A stretch of DNA of 64,000 nucleotides from Camarhynchus parvulus (GCF_901933205.1 NC_044572.1:89804965-89868964); one strand, 5' to 3'. Positions 1 to 14,269 are shown, counted from the first letter of the stretch. A program made the numbers and translations. The notes: generated by a model not told the origin, from the letters alone.

Positions 1-1949
1 GGATGTCACCTTCTAGACCATCCACTGAGTTTAAAAACAGCAATAATATAGAAAAAAAACCCAGTAAGACTTCTCACAGCTCCTTCTCAGTCTTTCTTGG
101 CAGCAGATAGGCCTAAGGCCACACTGCTGCACTGACCTTAAACCCAGGCTGCCAAAACCAGTGTGGAATAGATGCACTTGGAACCTGAAAAATACATCGA
201 AAGTGACATGGAAACCAGTGCAGCATTCATTTACCTCTCTTCAGTAGGTAACTCCTAATATTTTTGTGGTTTTAAGAAATATTTTCCACAAATCAGTACT
301 CTGGCATAAATTAACATTTTTAGCTGCCGCTTCAGGACTGCTAGTACAGTTCTAGGGTGAAACAACTGAATCAGCATAGTAATATAAAACCCTGACATAT
401 TCATGGATAATACTAATACACTAAAGGTACTGTCTTCTTGGAATTAATACATACAGGTAGAAAATATATATACATACAAGTAGAAAATGATAGCAGATTA
501 ATATAAATGTTCTAATTGATGATAGTCATTGCAATGTTTTTAAATGTTAATACTGATAAGTCAATTGCAAAGGCATTATGCAACTGTAGCACCATTATTA
601 AAATCAACAGAGGTTTGCAAGTATTTTTATTGATAGAATAAATGAAATTACTTGAGACTATGCCATCTGTTGAGTAAAAATCATAATATAAAGGTAATTT
701 AAATTGTATTACTAATTAGTACCAATACACCAAATATGTCCTTTTAGAAAAACTTCAGTATTCAAAGCTACACCACTGCAGGAGGGGCACACCTGGATTC
801 CATCCAGGGATCAACTACATCCCTTTATAGCAGATATTTCACCTGACCTTCTAATCTAAAGCTTGTGCTTGCTACTTTACAGTCAGCTTTTCTTCAAGCC
901 AACTTGTCAAGCACATGGATCATGTTTTCCACATGCCAGCAATAATCGGAAGTACGATCACCCAGAATACCTTATCTTCAGGAAAGCAATAGGTGGGGTC
1001 ATTCTCTTGTGTTAAGAAAACAGGAATAAGTGTTCAACATGACAAGCCTCAAATCTCTGAGACTCAGCTACCCATGCAAATCTTCACTTATCAGGAGCCA
1101 CATTTCCCCATCAGCTTGGATTCCTCTCTCCTTCTGAAGTAAAAACCTATCTGCTAGCCTGAGGTGCCTCACAGGGCCTGGGCTTCCACACAAAGCAACT
1201 CTAAAAAAAGAGCTGTTCTCTAGGCCTGCCATGCTCCTACAGGAGTCTCAGTGAAAGTCAGAGATGGCTGATGAAAGACTGGTGAGAAAAACAAATGGCA
1301 ATTCCAGTACCAATTACTGGCTTAAGTATATGCAAGTTCCAATGCTACCGAAATCAGTTAAGGTGGCATCACCTTTTAATCTTTATAACAAATGTGAGAA
1401 GTTCTCCACTGTTTAATTCAAATGTTGCAAATTTAATGTGTTATCTGTTGGATAAGACTGTGATTTTCAGAGCTAATCGAGGTCGGTGATGGAGATGATT
1501 ATCTGTCCAGCATTAATCTTTACATGAACTGGCACATGCTTGAGGAACTGTGCTGCCTGTGTAACTGCTATCAAATCATCCAATGCATACAATATATGCA
1601 CCTGAATCCTTTTAATATTCTATCCTAGAGTGTATAACTTGAAGGATTAAATCAGTTTAATTGATGCTTAAAATAGCATAATTTGGAAAATTCTATTGAC
1701 TTGGGATGTTGCAAGAATGTCTCAAAAATTAAACCTAGAGTTTGCTGATAAACCAAACAGATTATAAAATGTTGTGTTAATCAATCACATTAGGATTCCT
1801 CCAACTCTCTTTTTACCAGAGCCCAGAGTAGTTTTTGATACTTGGCATATTTCAACAAAAAGGCCTCTGCATTACTAATTAAGAACAGTGAGTGACTGAA
1901 AAAAGGGCTCAAAGTTGTGAGATCACAGTTTGTCAGGCAGCAATATCTG
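1..1949. other. Intergenic DNA, no gene seen
   Basis: AT-rich sequence with only short chance frames on both strands. No repeat family or splice-flanked coding segment was recognised. Confidence 0.6.
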
Positions 1950-2050
1950 GAGCTGACCAAATCACAGAATAAGGTAAGTTGGAAGGGATCCACAAGGATC
2001 ATCAAGTCCAACTCCTGGCCCTACACAGGACCAGTCCCAAGAAAGGACAA
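1950..2050 (-). mobile_element. CR1 LINE 3' tail, short and old
   Basis: The bases read AATCACAGAATAAGG, then GTTGGAAGGGATCCACAAGG and ATCATCAAGTCCAACTCCTG, the reverse complement of a CR1 3' tail. Only about 100 bp remain. The same subfamily wording (GGGACCCACAAGG) recurs in the CR1 at 58.9 kb. Confidence 0.85.
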
Positions 2051-5000
2051 ATAAGGAATTTTTCCTTTGGATATGAAATAGGGTAACATTTGATATATTA
2101 AATAATTCTCATACTTTTCTCAATCTAACACTTTCCAAATCATGCCCCCCTCAAAAAAGGTGTTGAAGTTTTTTTTTTTTGTTGAAGTTATTTCTTCTAC
2201 AACCTGGACTCCAGTTCTTCCTCTCTTATTTTCATAAAAAACTTACTGAAGTGTTTCCTCTGGTTCCCTTTGTTTAAAAGAGATATGCAAGATACTTTTA
2301 TTTTGTGAAAGTTACAAGCAGATAAGAAGTTAACAATTAATAGTATGTTTTTCATACTAGTAGTGCCAATTATATGCTGTTTAAGCTTATCATCTAATTG
2401 CATGGTAGTGCTGGCTTCAGAGATGGCATGACATTAAGTCAGACTTGTGCTGCATTTCCCAGCAGTGGAATATTCAATTATTTGTTCTGACTCATGTAAT
2501 TCCCTGTATTCCAAGCTTGTTAATGTCATTACAGGGCTGAAATAAAGTGATTACTCTAAATGAGTATTTATCCGATAGGCAATGCAATTCCTGCCTCCTC
2601 CGGCTGACAACAGATGATTGCAAGTGTTCTCTTCTACTCCCTCACCTGCACTTCCCCCTCCTTCCCCTGTCAAGGAGGAAACCATAACATGGTGGTGCTC
2701 TGTGAAATACTGTCAGATGGCGTAAAATATATATAATAAAATAAAAAGAAGCGCAACCTTCCCCAGCAGAGTTAAAGCTAATGACCACTGCTTCCACTCC
2801 CAGTCAGTGATGACAGGTTGAACTAACTGATAATGGCATGCCTGCTGTTGAGCTGGCCACTTATGTTATTTCTCTTGACATGGTTCTGGGGAAGGCCTAA
2901 TTTTTTTGACATTTGACCATGCAAATTTGAGTCCTGATACATTATTCTGCATTTACATCCTCCCAGTGTTGCTGTTTAAAATGTGCTACAAGCTCCTTGA
3001 GCTCAGCTAATAAAGGCCACAGAATGAAAGAAAGTTAAATATGAATGTAAAAGGAGACCTAAATGAAGGGCTAGCTTGTACATCTCAGAGATGACCTTCT
3101 GGAAATGAGCAAGTGGAAAATCCTTTTTAAAGCAAATGGTAAGAAGTGTAACACCAATTTTTTTTCTTCAAAAATTTTTTAAAGATTCTAAAATATTCAC
3201 AAAAAGGAAAACATTAAGTTTTACATAGACATTTCTTCAGTCAGCAATTCAGCTGAGTGTATTTTAAGACTAGGTTCCATTAATGACTCTTAGTAATACA
3301 CCTTTCCCAAAGAGCCAGAAATTCAGTGCTTCATTAAATATAAGGAAAAAATACAGCCTACTCTCTCTCTCTTTCTTTTCACTTGCTTTTAAATTTTTCA
3401 CATTGTTCAAGTCCAAATGTATTACCTGTGAGCAAACCCAACTTTTTTCCATCTCTTATAATTAATTTGTATAAATTTACTGCTTATGAACAGCAGTAGC
3501 TTGACAGCTCTGAAAAAAACATCTCCTTTAGCTACAGAGAGGGTGCAGATTGGGCCTGTGGCTCCCCTGCTAAGGCTTTTACATTAAACCCGAATGCATC
3601 AAATGCAGGGAGAGGTCAGCATTGCATGGACCATCTATACTTCTGTAAGTCAGGGAAGTTGTGGTACAATTTCAACCCCAGGTCCTTCTCTGTTACTTTC
3701 TCTCTTTCTTGTTGACTGTTTACTACAACAAACCTCTCCATGCATAAGCCAATATAGAAATTTTTTTGGCTTGCATGTTCTGCCTCACTCTCACATAAGA
3801 ACACCAGTAATGAGATGGCTGCAAGAAGATTATTCTGCATCCAGACTCTGGTGTCTGCCATGCAGTTAGTACAACAAATATACCAGACCTCCCCTAGTCA
3901 ATCACTCTGGAAAACAATGCATTTCCTAAAGAGCACAAATGAGGATCTCTAAAGAAAAAACAGAAATTTACTCTAAACAAGAAAATTTTAACCACTGTGC
4001 AATCTGGACCTCCAATCAACTCTAAAGCTACTTACTGTAGCTTGTTTTTAACTATATTAATTTATACTCTCCTTAGTTTCCCTCCATGTTTATTTGATTT
4101 CATGTTTGCCAATGACTAAATACTCCGCAACATGAAATATAAGACATGGTCTTGTGTGATCTCAGTATGTTTCCTCTAGAAAACTTGAAGATGTTAGTAT
4201 TGCACTCTATCTTGTGGCAACTGCATTATAGTACATCATATTGTTACCAGTTTGGGATATTATATTATGTCATAAGGAAAGGAAAATAACACCAAAAGGG
4301 CTGGATTTATTTTATTTTTATTTGTTCTATCAGCTCGTATCAAGACTTGGTTTTCAAATTCTTATTTGATACACATTAAATGGGTATCTTAAATCTAGCT
4401 CAGACTGTCCAACAGTTGAAAAATATCTTATTATCAGTCACTAACCATGTAAATCTGAAGGCATTTCCTCAAGTTTTCAAATAAGTGTTTCTTTTGAAAG
4501 TGCAACACCAGCAGCAATTTGATCAGTCATCTTGTATTCACACTGAGGTCAAGTAACATGATTTTTTTTCTTACCTACTCTAAATAGATGTTCCCTCCAG
4601 AAGGCTCAGTCAATTTGCAGATGTACCTGATTGCTAATCCTTAGTATCTCTCTCTCACCTGGTCCACAAGGAATAGCTCCAAGCTAAGGTAGCCATTTAA
4701 CCTATCTTTTCCCAAGATTAATTTAGAGCCACTTACTCTCCTCTTATCCTGTCTCTGTGGCTAATATGGAAATGCTCTCTCTTGCCCTGTGGAAAAGGAG
4801 AGGACTAGCAGGCAACTGCCAAAACCTACATCAAAAAAAGGAATATAGCAGTCCAAGTATCTGTCTGCATATGCTCATTTTTACCAGAGAATCCCCGCTT
4901 CTCCTATGATACCTGCTGCATTTAAAATGTGTTTTCAAGCTACCGGGAATAAGCCAGTTTCTCCTTTTCTTCATCTTTAAGGAAACCTAACTAAAAATAA

Positions 5001-7342
5001 GTGGCGGATTTGTAGTGTTGACCAGAATTTGCACATAATTTACCAGAAGCAAACCAAACCTAAACCAAACTGGACTACACATTCCCTGTGCAAGACAGTG
5101 TTGTAAGTGAAAATCCAGGGAGGATGCTAATGAACAGCCAATAAACTAACTCAGAAATCAATTTGATTTCTACTCAAAAGACACCACCTGAGCAAATATT
5201 AGTATCTGTAGTTGGTCCGAAAGTAGCACTAACAGCACCCAACACCTTAAAAAATCCTGTAAACTCTTCTGTTTGTACAATCTGTATAAAACACATTATC
5301 CTCCTGCTACAGCATGAATCAACTTGAAAATCCCCCACCTCAAGTGCTGTGTCATTCCAGAGCAGCTGAGGCTGCAAGGGAAGCCATGACAAACAGCTGG
5401 CTACGCAATATCTGCTCACCAGTTACCTCACTTAAACTACACAGTTACAATCTAAGACACACTACAAATTAAACAGCATTTCCCTCTGCAATTCTTTAGA
5501 TCCACGAGGACTGACACCTGACATACAGTCTGAACATCCATGCCAGGTACTCATGTGACAGCTTTAAAAATGACAGTGTGGGCATGTGAAGTCCCAATTT
5601 GCTCTGTAATTTCCCTTTCAAAACTCAACTGACACCTGCAACACTTGCTGGGAGAAAGGGATATCACATTTTAGCACTGTATTTCCCTGGAGGAAAAAAT
5701 CATGAACATACCAGAATTCATCACCAGTCTGATTTTGTAATCCAGTAACACAATAGCCATGAATCCAGTAATACAAAAAATAAAAGATCTGAAGAAAACA
5801 GATACCAGTTTTTCAAAGAAATGTGGTGCAGACTGTTTTTAAACACTGCAAAGTATGTTTCTCTAGGAGAAAGAACTCCAAAGGCACAGTTGCATGAGTG
5901 GAAACCAGTAGAGAGAAAAAGGACACAGGCCAAAACTATAAACACCTTCAAGATCATGCTTCCTCTCCTTTTACTACTGGAAAAATCCCACTGAGTGCAA
6001 ATGCTGCTCAGTAGTTATTTATTTAGAAAGGCTGATGTCCAGCAATGCAAGCTCAAGGGTTTCTAGACCTACCCAAGCTGTCTCCATTTCACTTTGAACA
6101 TTTCTCACCTAAGAACTTGCCAGGGAAATGAAGGACTAAAATAAATTACATGACAATGGAATGGCATCATATTAAGTCCTTAGAAAAGTGTAAAAACATG
6201 AGAGTGGCTATTTTGTTCCAAATACATAAAGTCTCTTCTCATGGTCAGATTATTACACCTCTCCTACACCAACAAAAGAAGATTTGGAACTTGAAAATAC
6301 CTTACAGTTCCAATCTAATTTTTATAGCTTGTAACAACAGTGCATAAATTGCATGGGCTGTCTGAGATTAAAATTAGCCTATTTCTACAGCAAATTACTT
6401 TAAATATTAGCATTTTCCTATTTATATCTCAGCAAATAACCCAAATTGTGTAGCCATATTGAATAACAGCTATCTACTACACAGTTTATCAGCTTTTTCC
6501 AAATCAAAGTGACTTAAAAAAGAGCAATGCAAATATTTAAGTATTAGATACATGTACACATATACTGCCCTCTGCAGAATGAAATTAAACCATCTGGGAC
6601 TCTGTATTTCAAGAAAGAGTATGTTAATAAAATATATACAATAGATTTAGAAACATTCAGCTGTTTTCTAAGTACTCACATAACTTGAAGCATACATTTA
6701 ATTCTTTCCAAAGTTAGGACCATGTTTTATGGAATAACCATTCAGATGTTCTCATTGTAATTGAAAAGTATTTAGCCAGCAGCTGCATCTTTAAAAACAC
6801 AGCCTGAATTACTGACCAGTTATGAAAACATCTCTAAATATCTCAAATGGAACTTCTAATGATCAGAATTTAAGGGCTATTACAAGGGTTTTAAATAAAG
6901 TTACAAAATTCACAGATAAGTGAGCAATAAAGCTTGGTCAAGTTATCAATAATGAAATCAGAATAACAAGTCCAGTTAATGCCTAAAAAGAGATAACTGG
7001 TCTATGCAGAGCAAGCAGGTAGATCCCTTCCAAAGACCATTACTTCTTAAAATCCCATCTCTTTACAAGATTAATATAGGATTAATATCACTGCAGCTGT
7101 ATTTTTGTCACTTTAGCTAACCACAAATATTCTGCTTCTACATGACATTACCTTAATGCTAGCTAAGTATAACTTGCCATGCTCTGGGGTTATTTGCTGC
7201 TGCAATTTCAGCTTGCACTCATACTTTGTCCCAAGCAATAAATAAAAAAAAATCCTACGTGACTAAAATAACTTTTTCCAGAGCCATTTTGATCTTGCCT
7301 GTCCCGACCCGCTATTCGTGCTATCTTTGCAGTTTCTGTTAG

Positions 7343-7344
<2 letters not shown>
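2051..7344. other. Intergenic DNA; possible conserved noncoding block at 2.44-2.96 kb
   Basis: No coding sequence seen. The 2440-2960 segment has the non-repetitive texture of a developmental enhancer, with an octamer ATGCAAAT near 2930, GTCAGATGGCGTAAAAT near 2713 and GATAATGGCATGCC near 2830. This is judged by eye only. The remainder shows no structure. Confidence 0.45.

Positions 7345-7390
<46 letters not shown>
7345..7390. repeat. (AT)n microsatellite
   Basis: About 46 bp of pure AT dinucleotide repeat with no visible interruption. The tract is self-complementary and likely to vary in length. Confidence 0.97.
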
Positions 7391-7392
<2 letters not shown>

Positions 7393-10148
7393 TCGATTAA
7401 CCAATAGAGTTAGGCCACAGACTTTCTGCTCTATTAGGCCTTGTGCTCTCTCAGTCTTTATGCTCAGCTTACAGAGTGATATAGATTTTCCATTTTTCAG
7501 AGGATATGTAAAGTAGCAGTTAATTAATTTGGAGAGAAGAAGGAACAGCAACATACAATGCCAAACTAACTCTAAAGCATAAAGAAATGTTTAGAATCCA
7601 GCCTGATCCAGCAGAGAACAAATTAACAGCCAGAAGCTGGGCAGCAAAGACCAGATAACCGACCCGAAAGAGTGAGAATACATTCCCAACAAAGAGGCAA
7701 CAGTGACAAAAAGTGGAAAGGATACAGCAACACAGAAAAGTGAATAGACTCTCAGAGATTCCTGTTCAAAATACACTCACTGGTTGTTGCTTTTAAAAAG
7801 AAAAATCTACATCAAAGTAAGACAAAGACCAAGGGCTGCAAGTGCCCTGAAACACAGCTCAGCACTGCAAAAGGACATACTCTCCTGGATTATCCATCAA
7901 AAGTTCTGCCCATTTCTCCCTGACCTTGTCCTGGGAAGCCTGGGAAAGGTTGGCCCTGGCAAGTCACACACTGCTTGCTACTTGAATCAATTCATTTACT
8001 GCTGCTCATTTGCTCTCACTACCAGCCATAAACACAAACAGGAAGCAGTATGTATTGAAAGCAACATGAAAGGAGGTGGGGAGGCAAACTGGAGTGGGAA
8101 GTGGAAAAAGAGTAAAGCTTAAACAGTGAAGCATGTGCTCCAGATAACTTCAGGCAACTCAAGAGTAGCTGCAATAAAGCATTACCAACACTTCAGGTAA
8201 TCCTGAAGTAGCTTTTCTGTAAAAGGACATTCTGATACAGAAGTCTTAGCAAACCTAAAATGCACCAGTGCTGTTTCTATGTAGGACTTGAATGACTGGA
8301 CACCCTAGGAGATGAAGCATGGGAGACAGCAATGTAATACAGAATGTACCACAGAAAGAAGGTATTTCAGAGTTTTGTCAAGAAGCAACAGGACCAAACA
8401 GAGTCTGATCTCAATACATGAGAGTGTATTCTCTTATCAACAGCTGTGCCTGGCTTTCTTGAAGAGCAGCTCTCAGTCACCCTTCCTGTGTGATGATCTG
8501 CTAACCTCCTGTGCAGATGCCACATGCCTGATCTACCCTAGATACAATGCCTTGTTCAACTTGTAGCAGTTTCCACTGGTCCCACAGGAAAAAAGGGATT
8601 TGGACACTTCTCGCGGACTACAGAGCAGAGGCAGTAGCTTGAACTACTTGCCATATGCCCAAAACTCCATCATAAATGACTACTGTGTGTATGCATCGCA
8701 GCCTGGGTTTACTAGTCAGGCGCAGAGGAGACACTCTGGGCACATGGTGAAAGCTCAGTGAATCCAGGGTGTGTCAGATTAGCTGCACACACAGAGCCTG
8801 CATGCTTGGCAAGATTGGGACATCCTGCTTGTCAGAGTTACTGCATGTGCCCAGCACTGTGTATCTGGGTGCTGAGCTGCTGGGCAGCTGAATTCCATTT
8901 GCAGGGTCACCATCTGTACATACAACTGGCTTGAGGGTAGCAGTAGGGGAGCCCTTTGGAGACAGCACAAACCTACCTGTGAATCCCACCACATTCCTGA
9001 TCCAACAGCCCTGCGGCCAAAATGATCATGGAGCTGTAGAGAGCAGCAGGTGTCATTGCAGGAAACAAAGGGACTTCCCTAAAAAGAAAAATAGGGATGG
9101 ACTATTTGTGAAGTGAATGTTAAATATCTACCCTCTTTCCCTCAGTTTCATGAAACTGCTTGAGTACATAGTGAGTAGATCTCCTTAGTTTTGACAAGGA
9201 TATAAAATCTGCAGAAGTATTATGTCACTCTCAACCTCACAGCTGAAAATTACAAGGCAACAAGCACAATGGAGATAGTTTAGTCATAAATAGGCTGTCC
9301 CAAATGAGTTGGTCCATCTACAGGAACCAGTGCTATGCAGAGAGACTGTCCTGAAAAACGTGTATTTCATTAATCCAGAATAGCCTTCTGCATAGACAAT
9401 TGTGTCTTTACGGAGCTAATCAGAGCAGAGCACATTAATCCAGACATTCCTTATCTTGCCAGCTGCTCCACTAAGATGCAGAACACACTTGTGTCCCCTC
9501 AGTCAGCCACAAGACAATCGCATCAATGTCTGCTATGAAAAATTCATTTTTAATACCCACTCTGTAGCTGGCAAGCTATCATTTGTTACCAGTCTCATAG
9601 AGTGACTTCAAAAGATGAAGAAAATGTCCTTGCAAAACAGAGAATCTGGCTGCACATTTAAATATGACAAACACAAAGGTGGATGTATTAACCAGACCTT
9701 TTCATGGAGACAAAAGCAGAACAAGCATCAGGGAAATAAAGCTGGCATCCAGTCTACCCAGCTGATCGCAAGGATGCTACATGAGTCAGTTCAGATACTT
9801 TAACAGGGCATTCACATGAATCAGGAAATAAAAAGAGCTAGGGAACTCAAAGTCCTTTCTTACATGTAAAAGCCTCTTAACAAGTGTGTCTGGAGTGTGA
9901 AAGCGCACCTCTCCTCTTGGGGGGACAAAATCACGAATTCTTCCTTCATGAACTGCTGCTGGAATTTGCTCAGAACCAGCCTTCATATTTGGTTACACTT
10001 CTGGAAAATTATTCTATTTATATACAGTGGGAGAGGTATAGCTCACTTCAGTTTCCATTTGAAAGTTGTCCTTCTGTTAAGATCAGCATTGGGTTTTGTT
10101 TTTTCAGAAGTCAGATTCTGACCATTTCATGGCTTTGCTATAGTGGTC
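7391..10148. other. Intergenic DNA, no gene seen
   Basis: Frames such as 7784-8122 (112 codons) lack family motifs or codon texture. No repeat was identified with certainty. Confidence 0.55.
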
Positions 10149-10550
10149 TGTTGTGGTTAAGGAATGGTATTCTCCAATTTAGTACTCCCACCAAAATCCA
10201 CGCCACTGCCCCTCTCCTGTGATGCACTTGAGAGGGGAATTGGAGGCACAAAAGGCAGAGAATAATGTGCTAAGAACAATTTCCTGGAAACACAGTGAGA
10301 AAAGAAAACTAACAGTAACAGCAACAATATTAATAACAAAAGTGTGCAAAAGAGTGATTCATGCCAAAATGCTCACTGTGGAGCCCGCAATTCCAGCCAC
10401 ATCACGCTCATGGCAAGAGAGCCCTTCCTTTCAGAAGGGGAGTCCCTTCCCTTTGCCCCCGGAAATGAGTTACAGAATAACCTCCAGGTCCTAGCCATGC
10501 TCCCTCCTAGCTACTGCAAAATTAACCCTGTCCTGGCCAGAACCAGAACA
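10149..10550 (+). mobile_element. Old ERV LTR (avian ERVL-like family)
   Basis: It starts TGTTGTGGTTAAGG and carries the mid-LTR words AGTGAGAAAAGAAAACTAAC and AGCAACAATATTAATAAC. It ends TAGCTACTGCAAAATTAACC and CTGTCCTGGCCAGAACCAGAACA. These match an abundant avian LTR whose 3' end reads like TTAACTCTATCCCAGCCAAAACCAG (recalled, not searched). The flanks TGGTC and TGCTC would be a 5-bp target duplication with one mismatch. The family LTR is longer, so an internal deletion is likely. A second fragment of the same family is at 39.85 kb. Confidence 0.75.
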
Positions 10551-12842
10551 TGCTCATACTGGAGAAAATCACGGTTTCTAAGTAATAAAACTGTAAAGCA
10601 CAGCAGCATTTTACGATATTAAACCTGACACTTAAATATTGGGTTTGAACCTTTTAAAATCTTTGGATGGCACATAAATTTTGAAAACTTATTTTTTTTT
10701 AAATTCTCTCCTTGCAATGCTACCTTTTGAATAGTTTTGTCAGCATAGGGCTGAATCAAACTTAAGCTTTTTTTTTTCCCTTTTTACCCAAAAGGAGCTG
10801 GAATCTATTCTGGAGCCTCATTTGTTACATCTGGAGCTACTATCAGGCTTTTGATCAGACCAAGCCTTACAGATGGAAAAGTTCTACTTTAAAATTCCTC
10901 TCGTGTTTGGAGATGTCAATAAAGTTCTTTAAAAGTGTCAGAAGTGATTGCTCTGTTTGTAGTTTTGCTAATACCAATTACAATGGTATTGTCTCCAGTC
11001 AGAAGAAGGTATAAAGAAACAATTAAATAAGACCTTCTCATTCCCCTACCCACTCAGATACTGAACTGCACACAAACACCTAGGCACAGAAAGAGATGCA
11101 CACATGCACACACATGCCACTCTGCTTCTTTGGAAGGAATACATTAAAGTATTGGCCCTGTGGAATAATGAAGGAAGTATGTAAATACAGCACTCTATTC
11201 TTTCAAGAAAAGCTTTAAAAATGCACATATACTCCACTCCCCCTAAATTATGGTAGAAGATGGGTCATAATAGCTAATGTAGTAGGCAAGGAGGGAGAAT
11301 GGAGCACAATTCCCTAAACTCGATAAAATAAGCAATTACTCTTGTTATCTGAATGGCTCTGTCAGTGGAGAAGTTGTCTGTGTCATAACAGAATCGAACA
11401 AAGGCTGTTGCCTTTAAGCATCAAAGGCTTTGGCCTTATTATCTTTCTAAGATGTGCATGTATAATAAGTTTTCCTAACAAATGGCGAGGAAACATCTCT
11501 GGCAAAATATAAAATGGTGATAAACTATGTCCAAATGATTAATTCACAGAAATTCTCCATCACACTGCAGCTACATGTGCCCATCTCTTCTGTTATGCCC
11601 TTGGAGATTTTCATACTAAACGTATGTGCATATTTTTCATGGCCACTGATATTTGAATTGCAGCCTGCTCCCATGCAGAACATAAAACACTTCAAACTGC
11701 ATAATGCTGACTAAATTATAAGTTCTCCAGTGGCCTGAGGTAGCAAGGGCCATAATAATGAGTGTGCTTAAGTGGTTTGTGTAAATTTTTTTCCCCTTTA
11801 ATTTTAATGCCCTAACTTGCTGCTGCCTTTTTTAAAGCTAGGGATTGTCTCATACAATCATAACAACAGGGAAATAGAAACTGCATTATGCTTTGAAAAA
11901 ATGTGGCATGCAAAGCAGAAGCTCCACTCATCAAGCACAGTGATAGCCGATTCAGCCCTGTTGGTCACATAGATAGAAAATGCTTTGGTGACTTTGTCCA
12001 TACTTGTAATTATATTTGAGCTGTTCTTTGCATAAAGTCACACTCACTGGATAGAAAGCTGCAACCCTTCCAATCGCATTCATGTTGCACATGTAAAAAA
12101 AAAAAAAGGAAAAACCACATCTGAAGTATCATTTGATTAAAAAGATAATGAAACTAGGTAAATGAAGCCTGCAAAATACTGAGAATTTTACTTATGGTAT
12201 TACAATAGGTCAAAGTGGACAGCTGTATGAGCTGTAACACTTAGTGATTTTGCAATGTTTTCAATGTTCTGGTATTGGTTATTTTTCTTGGGTTTACTCA
12301 AAAGACAAATAGATGAAAATGCTTACACTGCAGCAATGCTCACATCCATGGTAATTGGAAAAATATATACAAACTGTGCTAATATCCACGGATGTTTACA
12401 GTCAGAGAGATAAAAAGAGCCTGGGCACATGTTAACTGTTTCTATCAACTTCCCCCACCTCTAAATAGAGACCATTTTTGGCCAGCACATCGAGGAGCAA
12501 GAAGCTATTGACTTCACAAATCCATGCAAAGGAAGACAGGCTCCTTGGAAAATCATTTTCAAGTGCCCCTCTTTTGTTCCACAATATTTTGGGAAGTTCA
12601 TTTCTACATTCCTCGCTCTACAGGATTGAGGTAGATGTTTAAACTCACTTCTCACAGGATTCAGACTGATTCCCATCTGCACCTAACCACTTCACCTATC
12701 CTAAGGTCAGAGGCCTTCTTTGCAGATGACTGCAAACTTATGCAGCTCAAGTTCTCCTATGTCAATGTGGCTACACAAATCTTCCTCTGAAGAGGAAAAC
12801 ATGGAGTAAAATACTTTGGCAACAGTGTCTTAAATAGAAAAA
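10551..12842. other. Intergenic DNA, no gene seen
   Basis: No coding sequence. The 11.30-12.30 kb part is non-repetitive and contains motif-like words (AAAGGCTGTTGCCTTTAAGC, AAGGCTTTGGCCTTATTATC) that could belong to conserved regulatory DNA. Untested. Confidence 0.45.
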
Positions 12843-12847
12843 GTGAA
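12843..12847. repeat. Target-site duplication GTGAA (left copy)
   Basis: Exact 5-bp copy of 13596-13600, flanking the solo LTR. Confidence 0.85.
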
Positions 12848-13595
12848 TGTGATGGATTGTCAGGACCCAGGACATCCTTCTGGCTGTCCTGAGCAGCCAA
12901 GATCCCTGCCAGAGGTCTCAGAGACTGTGGCACAGAGCCCAAGATGCCTGTGGTTTTGATTATGACCTGTGGAGCAAGTTACCAACTTTAGATGAAGATC
13001 TGCAAGCCATGACAAATTAAGTAGAATGACAGTGAATTTATTATGGCGTGAAAAAGTAAATTTTGAGGTTTCAGAATGGAGGTTCAGGGGGCAAGATGGA
13101 GGGATCTGAACATCTCCTGCCTTTCTTGTTCTTCTTCTTAGCCTCCATCTTCTGCTGTGATGTTAGCATTTTTAGATTAGAGTAGAAGCTCACTGTCTAA
13201 CACAGGTGATAGGTATTGGAAAGTAATTGTAAACATTGTATATGTAGTTTTTAGTATAAAGACATAAGACTGCCTCAGGGGCAGGCAGAGTGCCTGGACT
13301 GTCTTGCTGAGTGGACCTCAGCTGGACAGGAGAAAGAATTTTATAGATAAGATACAATAAACAACATTGAGACTGAGAAATGAAAAGCCCTGACTCCTTC
13401 TTCAAGCGCCAGGCTGGGAAAAGAGATTTTCTAACTTTTCTCAGGGTCACTGTGACCAGCTAGAGAACCCGACAATGGATTTCTGCCCCACCTCCAGATT
13501 TTTCCAGAACCCTGGTGTGGAGTTCCCGGGTCAGTAAGGGTTGCTCTGTTGATGAAGCAGAAAAAGATCAACAGTATGTTGCAGCATAAGTCACA
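12848..13595 (+). mobile_element. Solo LTR, ERVL-type, 748 bp
   Basis: The LTR starts TGTGATGGATTG and ends GCATAAGTCACA, so the terminal inverted repeat is TGTGA/TCACA. It is flanked by a perfect 5-bp duplication GTGAA (12843-12847 and 13596-13600), which is typical of ERVL. An AATAAA signal lies at 13356-13361. No internal retroviral genes or second LTR are present, so this is a solo LTR left by recombination. Confidence 0.9.
13356..13361 (+). terminator. Polyadenylation signal of the ERVL-type LTR
   Basis: AATAAA within GATACAATAAACAAC in the 748-bp LTR. Confidence 0.55.
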
Positions 13596-13600
13596 GTGAA
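13596..13600. repeat. Target-site duplication GTGAA (right copy)
   Basis: Exact 5-bp copy of 12843-12847, directly after the LTR end TCACA. Confidence 0.85.
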
Positions 13601-14269
13601 GATAACCACAATACACTGAGTACCACCACACAATTTTAGAAGGCTTCAAGCATCTACTCTTTACAGCTCTTCAGTCCAACCTTTTATACCCTTCAACTTA
13701 CATGCCTTACACCTGTGTGCCCTCTGTGCCCTTTTGTGACTGGTCAGCACACCTCGGCACTCCATGTCCCATTACCTTCAATGCTGCTCACCTGTCCTGC
13801 ACAGCTGTAGCCCATTGGGGATGATGCTCCATTGCAGCCCCACTCCCAATCACCACAAACTGTGTGCCTACAGCAGTGGCTCTGCCAACTCTCTAGAACA
13901 GGTAAGAACTCCTGAAGCAACACCAAGACCTCCCAGGAAGTACTGTCTCCTCTCTCTGGCTTCTCTTACACATTGGACATATTCTCCTTCCGTAACAGAG
14001 AAATGAATACATCTTTCATGTGGCTGTTTAATTCCTCATCATTTTGGATACTGTTCAGCCATTTTACTTACTCAAAGTGAGTCCAAAGTGAAAAATGAAA
14101 CTACTTCTTAGTTGTCAGAGAGTACAACCCTACTTGTGGCAGTGTCTTGACCTTCTCCAGCTCTTTTCCTCACTTTCATTCTATACTTTTGATTCAGATA
14201 TTGGTTGCAAATATAAATTAGATTTATTTATTTATTTGATCTGTCTTCATCCCTAAAATGAAAGCATGG
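13601..14269. other. Spacer between solo LTR and CR1
   Basis: No gene or clear repeat. The GC-richer part at 13.7-13.95 kb may be a further repeat remnant. Confidence 0.4.

Noticed and set aside
7339..7554. Minus-strand frame ending in a Tyr-Ile run
   Set aside because: The run is translation of the AT microsatellite.
13190..13649. Minus-strand frames of 86 and 72 codons
   Set aside because: They lie in the ERVL-type solo LTR and its border.
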